Assembly: GCA_002389675.1 (NCBI GenBank)
Contig: DGQF01000022.1
Coordinates: 1-53,412 of the forward strand
Length of the DNA: 53,412 nucleotides
Source of the DNA: Gammaproteobacteria bacterium UBA4421
Lineage (GTDB): Bacteria > Pseudomonadota > Gammaproteobacteria > Pseudomonadales > Azotimanducaceae
Reading direction: 5' to 3'
Every line of letters begins with the position of its first letter. Positions within the stretch are counted from its first letter, which is position 1. The notes beneath the pieces were generated by a model. It had not been told where the DNA came from, did not search any database, and worked only from the letters and a program-made list of their open reading frames with translations. Positions 25,479 through 34,926 of the stretch are shown in pieces. The position numbers were made by a program, and so were the translations under genes.

Positions 25479-28400
25479 ATGAAAAGAATGTTAATAAACG
25501 CAACGCAACCCGAAGAGGTGCGCATTGCATTGGTCGATGGCCAGAAATTATATGACCTGGACATCGAAAACCGCACTCGCGAGCAAAAAAAATCCAGCAT
25601 ATACACAGCCAAAATCACTCGCGTAGAACCCAGTTTGGAAGCTGCTTTTGTTGATTTCGGCTCTGAAAGACACGGCTTCCTGCCTCTAAAGGAAATCGAG
25701 CGCAGCTACTTCAAAAAACGTATGAGTGAGGGCGGCCAGCGCACCCCAATTCACAATCTTGTTCAAGAAGGTCAGGAACTACTGGTACAAGTTGACAAAG
25801 AAGAGCGCGGTAATAAAGGTGCCGCGCTGACGACATTTATCAGCTTAGCCGGGCGTTATATGGTGTTAATGCCAAACAACCCGCGCGCTGGAGGCATATC
25901 CCGACGCATTGAAGGAGACGATCGCGACGAGTTGCGCGAAGCCTTGTCGCACTTGGAAATACCTGACGGAATGGGGGTCATTGTCCGTACCGCAGGCGTT
26001 GGACGTAGCGCCGAGGAACTACAGTGGGATCTTGCCTACCTGCTACAATTGTGGGAAGCAATACAGACGGCTCGAAACCAAGAAGCAATTCCCTCCCTCA
26101 TTTACCAGGAAAACAGCGCCGTGCTGCGGGCGGTACGGGACAATCTGCGACGCGACGTGAGCGAGGTGCTGATCGAAGGTCCAGAGGCTTTTGAAGAGGC
26201 CTCAACATTCATCGCGCAAGTGATGCCGCACTACAAAGATAAAGTCAAAGCTTACAGTGACGGTATTCCGCTTTTCAGTCGCTATCAAATAGAAAGCCAA
26301 ATTGAATCCGCTTTTGAACACACGGTAAAACTCCCCGCCGGCGGCAGCATTGTCATCGACCCAACGGAAGCATTAGTCTCCATCGACATTAACTCTGCTA
26401 GGGCCACAAAAGGCGCTGATATAGAAGAGACTGCACTGAATACTAATCTCGAAGCTGCTGATGAAATCGCGCGTCAACTTAGAGTGCGTGATATCGGCGG
26501 TTTAATTGTGATCGACTTTATCGACATGGTTAACCCGAAAAACCAACGTGCCGTCGAAAACAGGATGCGTGACGCACTCGAAGCTGACCGTGCGCGCGTA
26601 CAAGTCAGCCGCATCTCCAGATTTGGGCTTATGGAAATGAGCCGACAACGACTACGCCCTTCTTTAGAAGAAGTAACCAGCGGACTTTGCCCTAGGTGCA
26701 ATGGTCAAGGCCGAATAAGGGACACAAAATCACTGGCACTGGCTATCTTGCGCATCGTTGAAGAGGAAGCACTCAAAGAGCGAAGTGCTGTTGTAAGAAT
26801 TCAGGTTCCATTATCTGTCGGCGCTTACTTATTAAACGAAAAACGCCAAGACGTGGCCGATATTGAACAACGCTCAAAAACTCATGTTGTCATTATACCC
26901 AACTTAAATTTGGAGACACCGCACTACATTGTCGAACGGTTGCGCGACGACCATGTCCAAGAAGAAGGGGAAATTCCAAGTTTTCAACTTTCTGAACTGG
27001 CTAACAAAGCCAGCAGTCAAGAGTTACCCCAAGACGAACCCACTTCTAAACGCCCGCAAGCTGCTGTTCAAGCCATACAACCCCAACAGCCGCCACCCAA
27101 ACCGACGTCGGCACCACCTGCCGATCGCGCACCAAGCAAGCCTGAAAATGACAACGCGCCCGGTTTTTGGAAGAAGTTAGTCAAAAGCCTGTTCTCCGAC
27201 GAAGCGATAAGCGAATCACGGGAAAAAGAAAGCGCTCAAACCCGCGAGAGAGCACAGCCGAAAAAAACCCGTAACGCACGATCGTCACAACGCTCAGAAA
27301 GCCCTGCCAAGTCAAACGCACGCCGGGCGAAACCACAATCCGCGGAACAACAAAAGCCCAGCGACTCCAAACGCGCCTCCTCGCGTGATGGCGGCAGCAA
27401 CGCTGAAGAGCAGCGTGATCGAGGAACTCGCGCAGATGCGAAACAAGCAGAAAGCAGCAAGCCAAACAGTCGTTCAAAAAAGGAACAAAAAAATAAGCTG
27501 GCTGACGATCTGCACAGTGAGAGTGAGCAACCATCTAAAGCAAAAACAAAAAACAAAAGCGAGAAGCCATTACCGACGCCAACCGCGGAGGAACGTGCAC
27601 CCAGCCCTGAGGCGTTGAAAGAAAGCAAACGCGCTCCTCGTAGAAATCGCTCTGCCAGCAAGCCAAAAGCACCTGCAGATGGCGGCTCAGTCAATCAAAC
27701 AACACCCGATTCCAGTGAAGCGACTGACACGGCTGAACAAAAATCAGTTCAATCAAACGCGGACACATCTGTCGAAGCTATAAGCGAAACAACAACCGAT
27801 ACCGCTCAGCCATCGAAAAATACGCAAGCGCCAGCTTCTCCTGAGCAAAACAGCATCGCTGAGGGCGAGACGGAAAGCGAGCCCTCGACAACCCGCGGTC
27901 GAGCAATGAACGACCCGAGAAATCGCGGCAAATCTGCCGATGAACCAACGCCCGCATCACCGCCGGTTGAAGCTAACGGTGCTGAAGTTTCCGTGCTAGA
28001 AAACGAAGTCACGCCAGACAAACCACCAGCAGAAAAGAAGCCAAGACGAACTCGGGCAAAAAAAGCTGTCCCGAAGGCAGTCGAGGCTTCCGGTGATGAC
28101 TCGCAAGCCCAAGAAACAGTAGCTCAGGCCACCGTCGAAGAGAAGACAACTGTGGATCCGGAAACGGCCGAGAGCACGGATACACCGGTGGCAGACAAAC
28201 CCAAACCAAAGTCCAAATCGAGACCTCGCAGAGCGCGAAAAACCGTTGACAGCCAGGAACCGGAAAAAGACCAAGACGCAACCGCGCAGGCCGCCGTTCC
28301 GACGGAGCCAGCCACAGCTACCATTGATCAGGTACCTGCAACAGATTCAGCGTCACCGCCAGATGCACCGGTTGTGCCTACTGCGCCCTCCGGCTCAGCA

Positions 28401-28613
28401 TCATCAACACCTGAAGCGGTAGTTTCCGAGGAGGCCACTGCGGCGCAGCCAAGCCCCACGCCCGCTGAACGACCTGCACGAGCTTATAATGACCCGCGCG
28501 AAATTCGCCGTAGGCAACGCGAGGAAACACTAAAATCGCAGGGCGTTATCCCAAAGAATGCGCCGTCAGCCAAAAGTGATCAGAACAACAGCGAGGGTTC
28601 TACCTCAAGCTGA
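25479..28613 (+). CDS. rne: Ribonuclease E
   Basis: RNase E is the essential endonuclease of mRNA decay and rRNA/tRNA processing. The N-terminal catalytic half is E. coli-like: MKRMLINAT, an S1 domain, a DNase I-like domain and the zinc link Cys404-Pro-Arg-Cys407. The C-terminal half (about 510-1044) is unstructured and rich in Lys, Ser, Pro and Glu. It contains an amphipathic segment near residues 560-575 ([13 protein letters not shown]) that looks like the membrane-targeting sequence, and two NDPR motifs near 811 and 1004. These define a degradosome scaffold unlike E. coli's in sequence. The 3' end overlaps murB by 34 bp. Confidence 0.97.
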   Translation: MKRMLINATQPEEVRIALVDGQKLYDLDIENRTREQKKSSIYTAKITRVEPSLEAAFVDFGSERHGFLPLKEIERSYFKKRMSEGGQRTPIHNLVQEGQELLVQVDKEERGNKGAALTTFISLAGRYMVLMPNNPRAGGISRRIEGDDRDELREALSHLEIPDGMGVIVRTAGVGRSAEELQWDLAYLLQLWEAIQTARNQEAIPSLIYQENSAVLRAVRDNLRRDVSEVLIEGPEAFEEASTFIAQVMPHYKDKVKAYSDGIPLFSRYQIESQIESAFEHTVKLPAGGSIVIDPTEALVSIDINSARATKGADIEETALNTNLEAADEIARQLRVRDIGGLIVIDFIDMVNPKNQRAVENRMRDALEADRARVQVSRISRFGLMEMSRQRLRPSLEEVTSGLCPRCNGQGRIRDTKSLALAILRIVEEEALKERSAVVRIQVPLSVGAYLLNEKRQDVADIEQRSKTHVVIIPNLNLETPHYIVERLRDDHVQEEGEIPSFQLSELANKASSQELPQDEPTSKRPQAAVQAIQPQQPPPKPTSAPPADRAPSKPENDNAPGFWKKLVKSLFSDEAISESREKESAQTRERAQPKKTRNARSSQRSESPAKSNARRAKPQSAEQQKPSDSKRASSRDGGSNAEEQRDRGTRADAKQAESSKPNSRSKKEQKNKLADDLHSESEQPSKAKTKNKSEKPLPTPTAEERAPSPEALKESKRAPRRNRSASKPKAPADGGSVNQTTPDSSEATDTAEQKSVQSNADTSVEAISETTTDTAQPSKNTQAPASPEQNSIAEGETESEPSTTRGRAMNDPRNRGKSADEPTPASPPVEANGAEVSVLENEVTPDKPPAEKKPRRTRAKKAVPKAVEASGDDSQAQETVAQATVEEKTTVDPETAESTDTPVADKPKPKSKSRPRRARKTVDSQEPEKDQDATAQAAVPTEPATATIDQVPATDSASPPDAPVVPTAPSGSASSTPEAVVSEEATAAQPSPTPAERPARAYNDPREIRRRQREETLKSQGVIPKNAPSAKSDQNNSEGSTSS

Positions 28614-29611
28614 ACGCCGTACTTGTCGAGGACATCACGCTGGATGTCCTCGGCGAAAGACATAATCGGCTCCAACCGATCAGCGCCTAAATTCACCAGC
28701 ACTAAAGGCTGCTTTGACCAACAGGCGACCGTCGCCGATGGCTTATCTTTCCAGCCGGCCGTATCTATTAACTGCGCCGCACTCAACTTAACGCACGCCG
28801 CACCGACTGTGTCAACGGTTGAAAACTGTTTGAACTGTGGGTGTCGGGCGCGCAAAACAGCGGCAGTCGCCACACTAACGAGCGGATTTTTAAAAAAACT
28901 GCCCACGTTGGGCACAATGGCGGGTTCGGGCAACTTACGCCGACGAACGCTCATCACTGCTGCTGCCACCTGATTCGGTGAGGGGGCAAGCACACCTACT
29001 GAAGTCAACTCAGCGCGCAGGTCGGGGTACCCCCATCGAACCTCGGGATGTTTAAGAAGCTTAAACTCGACCTCTAAAATAGTTCGTCGGTCTGATTGTT
29101 TAAATACACTGTTCCGGTAGGCAAACTGGCAGTCGCTTTGCGTCAACGTAGAACATATGCCATCTTCATCGAGCACCGTTAAGCGGTCGATATACGCGCC
29201 CACCTCTACCCCGTAAGCACCAATATTTTGTACCGGTGCGGCACCAACAGAGCCTGGAATCAGGCTCAAATTTTCCAGACCAAACCAACCTCGCTTGAGG
29301 CTGTATTGAACAAAAAGATGCCAGTTCACACCTGCACCAACCGCAACTGAAATGTGACGCTGTGTTTCCGCGATCACACGAATACCCTTGAGGTCAATCA
29401 CACAAACAAACGCATCAACCCTCGCATACGGTAAGATATTCGAGCCTTCGCCTAAGGGGACAAAACGCAACTTTTCCGCGCGCGCTATCTTGCGAGCCTG
29501 CCTAACCTCGTCAATAGAATGGGCGCGCATACCTTTAGCCGCGACAGCGTGTACGCCAATGGTATTTGGTATGACAAAGTGGCTTTCATCCATATCATCG
29601 AAACCTCTCAT
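28580..29611 (-). CDS. murB: UDP-N-acetylenolpyruvoylglucosamine reductase
   Basis: MurB makes UDP-N-acetylmuramic acid, using FAD and NADPH. The 343-residue protein is a type I enzyme, with [17 protein letters not shown] (FAD site), the YRNSVFK segment, and the catalytic serine in VGSFFKNP. The conserved glutamate near the C-terminus is probably retained (LEVEPSLLF), but the protein ends directly after it, in the stretch that overlaps rne. It is the fourth gene of exbB-exbD-msbA/lpxK-kdsB-alkB-murB, all on one strand. Confidence 0.95.
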   Translation of the reverse strand: MRGFDDMDESHFVIPNTIGVHAVAAKGMRAHSIDEVRQARKIARAEKLRFVPLGEGSNILPYARVDAFVCVIDLKGIRVIAETQRHISVAVGAGVNWHLFVQYSLKRGWFGLENLSLIPGSVGAAPVQNIGAYGVEVGAYIDRLTVLDEDGICSTLTQSDCQFAYRNSVFKQSDRRTILEVEFKLLKHPEVRWGYPDLRAELTSVGVLAPSPNQVAAAVMSVRRRKLPEPAIVPNVGSFFKNPLVSVATAAVLRARHPQFKQFSTVDTVGAACVKLSAAQLIDTAGWKDKPSATVACWSKQPLVLVNLGADRLEPIMSFAEDIQRDVLDKYGVQLEVEPSLLF

Positions 29612-30183
29612 CGAGATGCTTGTGCAATATAACGAAACGTAAGGTTGATTCGTGGGCCAACCAACTTAGCTGTCTTGGCCAGTTTGTGTTGGCATCTCCC
29701 GTCGAAGACCAATAATGAGCCAGATGTCAGGTTAATTTCCTCGGCCTTAACATCAGGGTCCTGACGATAACAGAACCGGCGAGTATCCCCTATGCTGAGC
29801 GATGCAATCACCGGCGCCGCTGCTTTTTCATCGTCGCGGTGCCACCCCATATATTGGCCACCATGGTCGTAACGGTTTAACAAAACAAAATTAAACTCTA
29901 AGTCAAAACGTTCGCAAATTTGCACTTTGAGCGCCAACAAATACTCGGGCCAGCCACTTGCCAAATGGTTCAAACGGGTATATCGGTAGTTGACACCTTC
30001 ATCTCCAAACCACGCGAGCCGCCGCGGAACCGGAGTGCGTTTACCAAATAGTTGGAACGTTTCCGACTGCCAGATTGTTGATGCTGGATCCATCAGTGGA
30101 TTCAACAAAAGTGCCACCGCGTGCGAGCTCAGAAAATTCGGCTCGTAAGCAATAATTGGAGAAGACAGGGCGTTAGATGACAC
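29608..30183 (-). CDS. AlkB-family 2-oxoglutarate/Fe(II) dioxygenase
   Basis: The 191-residue protein resembles the ALKBH2/3-like branch, which oxidatively removes alkyl groups from DNA bases. It has the iron ligands His-x-Asp in MGWHRDDE and a distal His in GRCQHKL. The 2-oxoglutarate arginine and substrate-site arginine are in GPRINLTFR. It overlaps the murB start by four bases. Its presence inside an envelope operon is unusual, and I saw no SOS or Ada box next to it. Confidence 0.9.
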   Translation of the reverse strand: MSSNALSSPIIAYEPNFLSSHAVALLLNPLMDPASTIWQSETFQLFGKRTPVPRRLAWFGDEGVNYRYTRLNHLASGWPEYLLALKVQICERFDLEFNFVLLNRYDHGGQYMGWHRDDEKAAAPVIASLSIGDTRRFCYRQDPDVKAEEINLTSGSLLVFDGRCQHKLAKTAKLVGPRINLTFRYIAQASR

Positions 30184-30185
30184 GT

Positions 30186-30959
30186 TTAAGAGGAAGATGT
30201 GGCAAGAAAATTCTCGACCCTGAGCAGATCCTCGGGCGTATCAACGCCAGCAGGGACGCGCTGAGCTGCGGGTAGAACCTGAATGGTCTGACCCGACTCC
30301 AGCCAGCGCAACTGTTCAAGACATTCAATATTTTCCAATAATGAAGGCGGCAGACCGATAAACTGCGACAGCGCCGAAACTCGAAAAGCATAGATACCCA
30401 CATGCCGAGCCACGCGATGCTGCTCGAACCAATTCTGGGTGAGTTCATCGACCGGAATCTCGCGCGGAAACGGCACAGGCGCACGCGAAAAGTAAAGTGC
30501 CCTGCCATCCTTATCACACACCACTTTGACCACATTCGGATCCAGAAAATCCGCGGAGCTCTGCAGCAGTTCACTCAAAGTGGCCATACCCACGTCAGGC
30601 AAAGCGCACAGGGAACTGGACAGCTGATCTATCACGGCCGGAGGCAGTAACGGTTCATCGCCCTGAACGTTGATCACAATATCGCGATCACTCCAACCCA
30701 GTCGAGAGGCAACTTCCATAACGCGGTCTGACCCCGAGCGATGTTCTTTGGCCGTGAGCATTGCCTGATAACCCGCATTCTCCACAATTTGTCGAACGCG
30801 CTGATCATCTACCGCGACAACCACATCGTCAGCATTTGAGCGAGCAGCTTGCCGGGCAACCCGCACGATCATTGGCATACCAGCAATCACCGCTAGCGGT
30901 TTCTCGGGCAACCGAGTTGAGCCCAAACGTGCAGGAATCACAACATGAATTTTCATCAA
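30186..30959 (-). CDS. kdsB: 3-deoxy-manno-octulosonate cytidylyltransferase
   Basis: KdsB makes CMP-Kdo, the activated sugar for the inner core of lipopolysaccharide. The 257-residue protein has the nucleotide site PARLGSTRLPEKPL at the N-terminus, the SGSDRVMEV motif, and NVQGDEPLL with the metal-binding aspartate. It starts 11 bp after the msbA-lpxK fusion. The small Trm112-like gene (ycaR) that often separates lpxK and kdsB is absent. Confidence 0.96.
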   Translation of the reverse strand: MMKIHVVIPARLGSTRLPEKPLAVIAGMPMIVRVARQAARSNADDVVVAVDDQRVRQIVENAGYQAMLTAKEHRSGSDRVMEVASRLGWSDRDIVINVQGDEPLLPPAVIDQLSSSLCALPDVGMATLSELLQSSADFLDPNVVKVVCDKDGRALYFSRAPVPFPREIPVDELTQNWFEQHRVARHVGIYAFRVSALSQFIGLPPSLLENIECLEQLRWLESGQTIQVLPAAQRVPAGVDTPEDLLRVENFLATSSS

Positions 30960-30970
30960 ATCTCCTCTGC

Positions 30971-33847
30971 TTATGGCCCTTCTCGACGCGGAACAATGGC
31001 TCGGGCGTTCAACAAATCAGCCAGATGTGATGTCGCGGTATCAGGCAACTCAACCGAAACACGCAAAAACCAAACATGACTGTAGTCGCCAGCCAGATGC
31101 TTGAACTTCGCGGCATCTTTTTCGGTACACACAACCGGCAGCACATCATCAAACTGAGCCTCTGGGCCCGCAAAGTTATAATGATCGCTATAGGTATGTT
31201 TTAGGGTGTTTAAGCCCAATTCGTGCAAAGTCTGAAAAAACCTTCCCGGATTACCGATACCGCACAATGCGTGCACCTTCGGGAAGCGCCGGACAAACTC
31301 TTCAGGATCTATCGGGCGCGCACGCCCCAAGCTATAAAAACCAACGGGGCGCATATGCATGACGGTCTCTGTTTCCACCAAGCCCGTTGAGCGCCCATTG
31401 GCTACCACCCAATCCACCTCTTTCAATCGAGCCGCCGGTTCTCGTAAGGGGCCCGCCGGCAATAAAAGCCCATTGCCCAAACCACGGATCCCATCTACTA
31501 CCGCAATCTCCAAATCGCGGGCCATATCATAATGCTGTAATCCATCATCAGAGATAGCCACATCACACAGCTGCGTCTCCAGCAAACGCAACCCTTTGAC
31601 GCGGCTAGCGGCAATGGCTAAAGGACAACCCAACCGGTCCCTCAACTGTACAGCCTCATCACCATAGCGGGCGGGATCAGCCCCGGTCGGCACCAATGTT
31701 CCCGAACGACTCAGCGCACCGCCATAACCGCGCAAAACAACACCCGGCGTAAATCCCATCTGCCGCAATGCATCAACCAACCAACCTACTAGCGGCGTTT
31801 TCCCGGTGCCACCCACAGTCACGTTGCCCACTACAATGACCGGCAAGCTGGTTCTCTTGGGTATTTTTTTACCGGTCAGATAGGGCTTCATCCGCCGCAA
31901 CCGCAGCAGGTTATAAATGACAGAGAGAGGTCTAAGCAGATGCAGCCAACGTGCCTGTTCGTACCATGCTTTTGCTAGTCCTAACGAAGATTTTTCAAAG
32001 TAGTCACGCGCAGGGAAGTTAACAGACGAGTTGCTTTGAGCAACCACCGGCAAATCCGAACGTTCGTTTGGCGTGCGGTCGTCTTGAAAATGAACACTAT
32101 GTAAATCAGCGTAAAGACCACCTTGGTTTAGCAATGCAGTGTGGGTTCCTGCTTCTACAATTGCGCCCTCATCTAGCACCACAATGACATCCGCGGACTC
32201 AACCGTAGACAACCTATGGGCAATGACAATGGTTGTACGCCCCTCAATTACCGCATCCAGCGCAGCTTGGATATGACGCTCAGACTCGTTGTCCAGCGCT
32301 GAGGTCGCTTCATCAAGAATCAATATGGGGGCATCTTTAAGCAACGCCCTAGCGATGGCGACGCGCTGACGCTGCCCACCCGAGAGCAGCACACCATCGT
32401 CACCCACTACAGTGTCTAGACCTTCTGGCAGTGCTTCAATGAATTCAGTTGCATGTGCTTTGGCGATCGCCTGGTGCAATGCATTTTCATCAGTGCCGCT
32501 TAAGTCACCATAGGCAATATTATTTCTCAGCGTGTCGTTAAATAGTGTCACCTGCTGAGACACTAGTGCAATCTGGCGACGCAAAGATTTCAGTGTGTAA
32601 TCGCGAATATCTTTGCCATCTAAAGTAATTCGGCCCTCTTTAAGGTCATAAAATCTAGGAATCAGACTCGCGAAAGTCGTTTTGCCACTACCTGAACGCC
32701 CTACAAGCGCTACAGTCTGACCCGGATGAATGGTTAGGCTGATGTTTCGCAACACGGGTTTTTCATCCGCATAGTGGAACGATACATCCTCAAATTCCAA
32801 TGCGCCTTCAGCATCGTCAAGATCAACTCCACCGGCATTGGTTTCAACGCCTTGGTCAAGTTGGCCAAAGACATCATCAGCCGCGGCTAAGCCTCGCTGA
32901 AGTTTTGCATTCACCTCAGAAAGCTTACGAATCGGTCGCCCCAGCAGCCCTGCCCACGTTAAAAACGTTACCGCTTGACCGCTGGTTAAATCACCGCCCG
33001 TGTCATAGAGCAGCAAAATCAATATACAAATAGCCAACGCTACAATCGTTTCATTGATCTGCGCGGAAAATACCTTGGTTATCGCCATCTTCAAATTTTG
33101 ATTACGATTGACCCGACTGGAGCGATAAAAGCGTTGAGTTTCATAGTCTTCGCCACCAAAAGTGCGGACAACTCTGTATCCAGCAACCGCTTCGGACACA
33201 ACATGCGTCACGTCACCCATCGAGTTTTGAATACGACGACTGATTCGCCTGAATCGATTACTTGCAAAAATGACCACTAAAGCCAGGATGGGCAACGTGC
33301 CGATAAACAACAGGGTCAACTGCCAGTTTAGCCAAAGCATGGCGCCTAGATACACTACAACCTTAAGCCCGTCCTGCATGATCGCGCGCAAAGCATCGGT
33401 ACCGGTATCTCGCAGCTGAGCAACCGTAAAGGTCAATCGAGAAATAATATGGCCTTGCGTATTTAGGTCAAAATAACCGCTGGGCAGCTTTAGAAGCTGG
33501 TCAAATAGTGACTGCCTGAGGTTGAAGACCACGTGAAAGGACACTCTAGCTATTAGCGATTCACCCAATATCGTGCCGATTGCCCGGATCACCGCTGTCG
33601 CAAACATCAACAAAGGAATACTTGCGGCCGCGCGCAATACCGCATCATCCCAAGAATCGATTAGCTGACCAAAGAGATACCCAAAATAAGCTTCAGCACC
33701 GGCCGCCACCAGAAAACCTAAAATGGAAAAAAGCATCAGCAACCAATACGGGGCAACATATCCAAGCAGGCGTTTGTAGGTTTTCCAATCTCCATTTGGC
33801 GGGGCATGCCCCTTATCTCCCGAGCTCCTGGCATTATGCGTAGCCAT
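30971..33847 (-). CDS. MsbA-LpxK fusion: lipid A ABC flippase joined to tetraacyldisaccharide 4'-kinase
   Basis: One uninterrupted 958-codon frame encodes two enzymes that are normally separate. Residues about 1-585 are a complete MsbA half-transporter: six membrane helices, Walker A GRSGSGKTT near 386, signature LSGGQRQRVAIARALL near 492 and Walker B LILDEATSALD. A linker of about 45 residues follows. From about 630 the sequence is a full LpxK: a membrane-associated N-terminal segment (WLHLLRPLSVIYNLL), Walker A GNVTVGGTGKTP, ISDDGLQH and SDHYNF. The linker has no ATG, GTG or TTG; the first internal candidates (TTG, then ATG at RRMKPY) would cut into conserved LpxK sequence. It lies in the expected exbB-exbD-msbA-lpxK-kdsB order. 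Confidence 0.92.
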   Translation of the reverse strand: MATHNARSSGDKGHAPPNGDWKTYKRLLGYVAPYWLLMLFSILGFLVAAGAEAYFGYLFGQLIDSWDDAVLRAAASIPLLMFATAVIRAIGTILGESLIARVSFHVVFNLRQSLFDQLLKLPSGYFDLNTQGHIISRLTFTVAQLRDTGTDALRAIMQDGLKVVVYLGAMLWLNWQLTLLFIGTLPILALVVIFASNRFRRISRRIQNSMGDVTHVVSEAVAGYRVVRTFGGEDYETQRFYRSSRVNRNQNLKMAITKVFSAQINETIVALAICILILLLYDTGGDLTSGQAVTFLTWAGLLGRPIRKLSEVNAKLQRGLAAADDVFGQLDQGVETNAGGVDLDDAEGALEFEDVSFHYADEKPVLRNISLTIHPGQTVALVGRSGSGKTTFASLIPRFYDLKEGRITLDGKDIRDYTLKSLRRQIALVSQQVTLFNDTLRNNIAYGDLSGTDENALHQAIAKAHATEFIEALPEGLDTVVGDDGVLLSGGQRQRVAIARALLKDAPILILDEATSALDNESERHIQAALDAVIEGRTTIVIAHRLSTVESADVIVVLDEGAIVEAGTHTALLNQGGLYADLHSVHFQDDRTPNERSDLPVVAQSNSSVNFPARDYFEKSSLGLAKAWYEQARWLHLLRPLSVIYNLLRLRRMKPYLTGKKIPKRTSLPVIVVGNVTVGGTGKTPLVGWLVDALRQMGFTPGVVLRGYGGALSRSGTLVPTGADPARYGDEAVQLRDRLGCPLAIAASRVKGLRLLETQLCDVAISDDGLQHYDMARDLEIAVVDGIRGLGNGLLLPAGPLREPAARLKEVDWVVANGRSTGLVETETVMHMRPVGFYSLGRARPIDPEEFVRRFPKVHALCGIGNPGRFFQTLHELGLNTLKHTYSDHYNFAGPEAQFDDVLPVVCTEKDAAKFKHLAGDYSHVWFLRVSVELPDTATSHLADLLNARAIVPRREGP

Positions 33848-34272
33848 CAGCCTTCCTCACCGCTTTGCTGGGTGGCAATGCTTATGCGCGTCAAGCCAAC
33901 CGAGCCCGCCGCATCCATCGCCCTAACCACCGCCTGATGGGCCGACGACGCATCAGCCGTGATGATAAGCCGTGGAGACGGCTCTGAAGGATCAATCAGT
34001 TGCTGTAATGCGCGCATCAGTGTCTCTTTCTCAGTGTTCACCAGCACCTGATCATTGACCGCATAGTCACCGGATTTGGCCACCACAATTTCAATCGTAT
34101 TTGGATCACCAGAGACTACCTCACCGCTGGCTTGTGGCAGCGTAATATTCATTTCCGATTCTTGAATAAAGGTTGTCGACACCATAAAAAAAATCAGAAG
34201 AAGAAATACCACGTCAATTAATGGCGTGAGCTCTATATTGGCCTCATGACGCCCGCGTCTGCGCTTCATCAA
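33847..34272 (-). CDS. ExbD/TolR-type biopolymer transport protein (second copy)
   Basis: The 141-residue protein has a basic N-terminus, then IELTPLIDVVFLLLIFF with the conserved membrane aspartate, and a periplasmic domain. It sits between an ExbB-type gene and msbA-lpxK; the stop overlaps the fusion start by one base. This exbB-exbD pair next to lpxK is conserved in Pseudomonas relatives, and its partner TonB is not in this cluster. A start at the second Met is equally possible. Confidence 0.92.
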   Translation of the reverse strand: MMKRRRGRHEANIELTPLIDVVFLLLIFFMVSTTFIQESEMNITLPQASGEVVSGDPNTIEIVVAKSGDYAVNDQVLVNTEKETLMRALQQLIDPSEPSPRLIITADASSAHQAVVRAMDAAGSVGLTRISIATQQSGEEG

Positions 34273-34276
34273 CTCG

Positions 34277-34903
34277 CTAACTCAACGCATCAACATGCAG
34301 GCGGTGGCCCTGCACTAAATCAAGCAGTTGACTACTTTCATACTCTATCTCTACCACTAATTCATCAACCCGGCGAAGAAAAAAACGGTGAAACATGAGC
34401 GCAGGTATCGCCACCGACAAACCGGATGCTGTTGTCACCAACGCGGTCGAAATACCGCCAGCCAACAAATTGGCGTTGCCAGCACCTTGCCGCATCAGGT
34501 TGTCAAAAACATCGATCATGCCAATCACAGTGCCAAGCAAACCCAAAAGCGGCGCAATACTTGCGATGATACCCAGCGCAGTCAGATAACGCTCCAAATC
34601 CTGACTGACTTTATGGGTCGCCTCTTCCATCGCTTCTTTCATCAGCTCACGCCCCCGCTTCACGTTGCTGATCCCCGCAGCCAGGACATATCCCAAGGGG
34701 GATTGTTTGCGCAACAGGCGAACGTTTTGCCGGCTTAAATTGTCTTGCTTGAGAGCCGCCCAACTGTTCGCTAACAAATTTTTTGGTAATACTCGCCGCC
34801 GCTGCAACGTCCATAAACGTTCAACCGCTATTGCAGCGGAGACAACGCTGCACATCAGAATGGGTACCATAAGCCAGCCACCAGCCTGAACAATTTCTAA
34901 CAT
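34277..34903 (-). CDS. ExbB/TolQ-type proton channel protein (second copy)
   Basis: The 208-residue membrane protein has a first helix at about residues 8-27 and the conserved MotA/TolQ/ExbB region (ASIAPLLGLLGTVIGMIDVF, then ISTALVTTASGLSVAIPALM). It lies 4 bp before its exbD partner. It is distinct in sequence from the ExbB of the TonB2 operon, and its place by msbA/lpxK suggests an envelope role, which is inference. Confidence 0.92.
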   Translation of the reverse strand: MLEIVQAGGWLMVPILMCSVVSAAIAVERLWTLQRRRVLPKNLLANSWAALKQDNLSRQNVRLLRKQSPLGYVLAAGISNVKRGRELMKEAMEEATHKVSQDLERYLTALGIIASIAPLLGLLGTVIGMIDVFDNLMRQGAGNANLLAGGISTALVTTASGLSVAIPALMFHRFFLRRVDELVVEIEYESSQLLDLVQGHRLHVDALS

Positions 34904-34926
34904 GCATTTCTCCCCTTAGCGCAGCC

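Noticed and set aside
26474..28324. Many minus-strand frames opposite rne
   Set aside because: They mirror the Lys/Ser/Ala-rich rne tail; no motif or start signal supports them.
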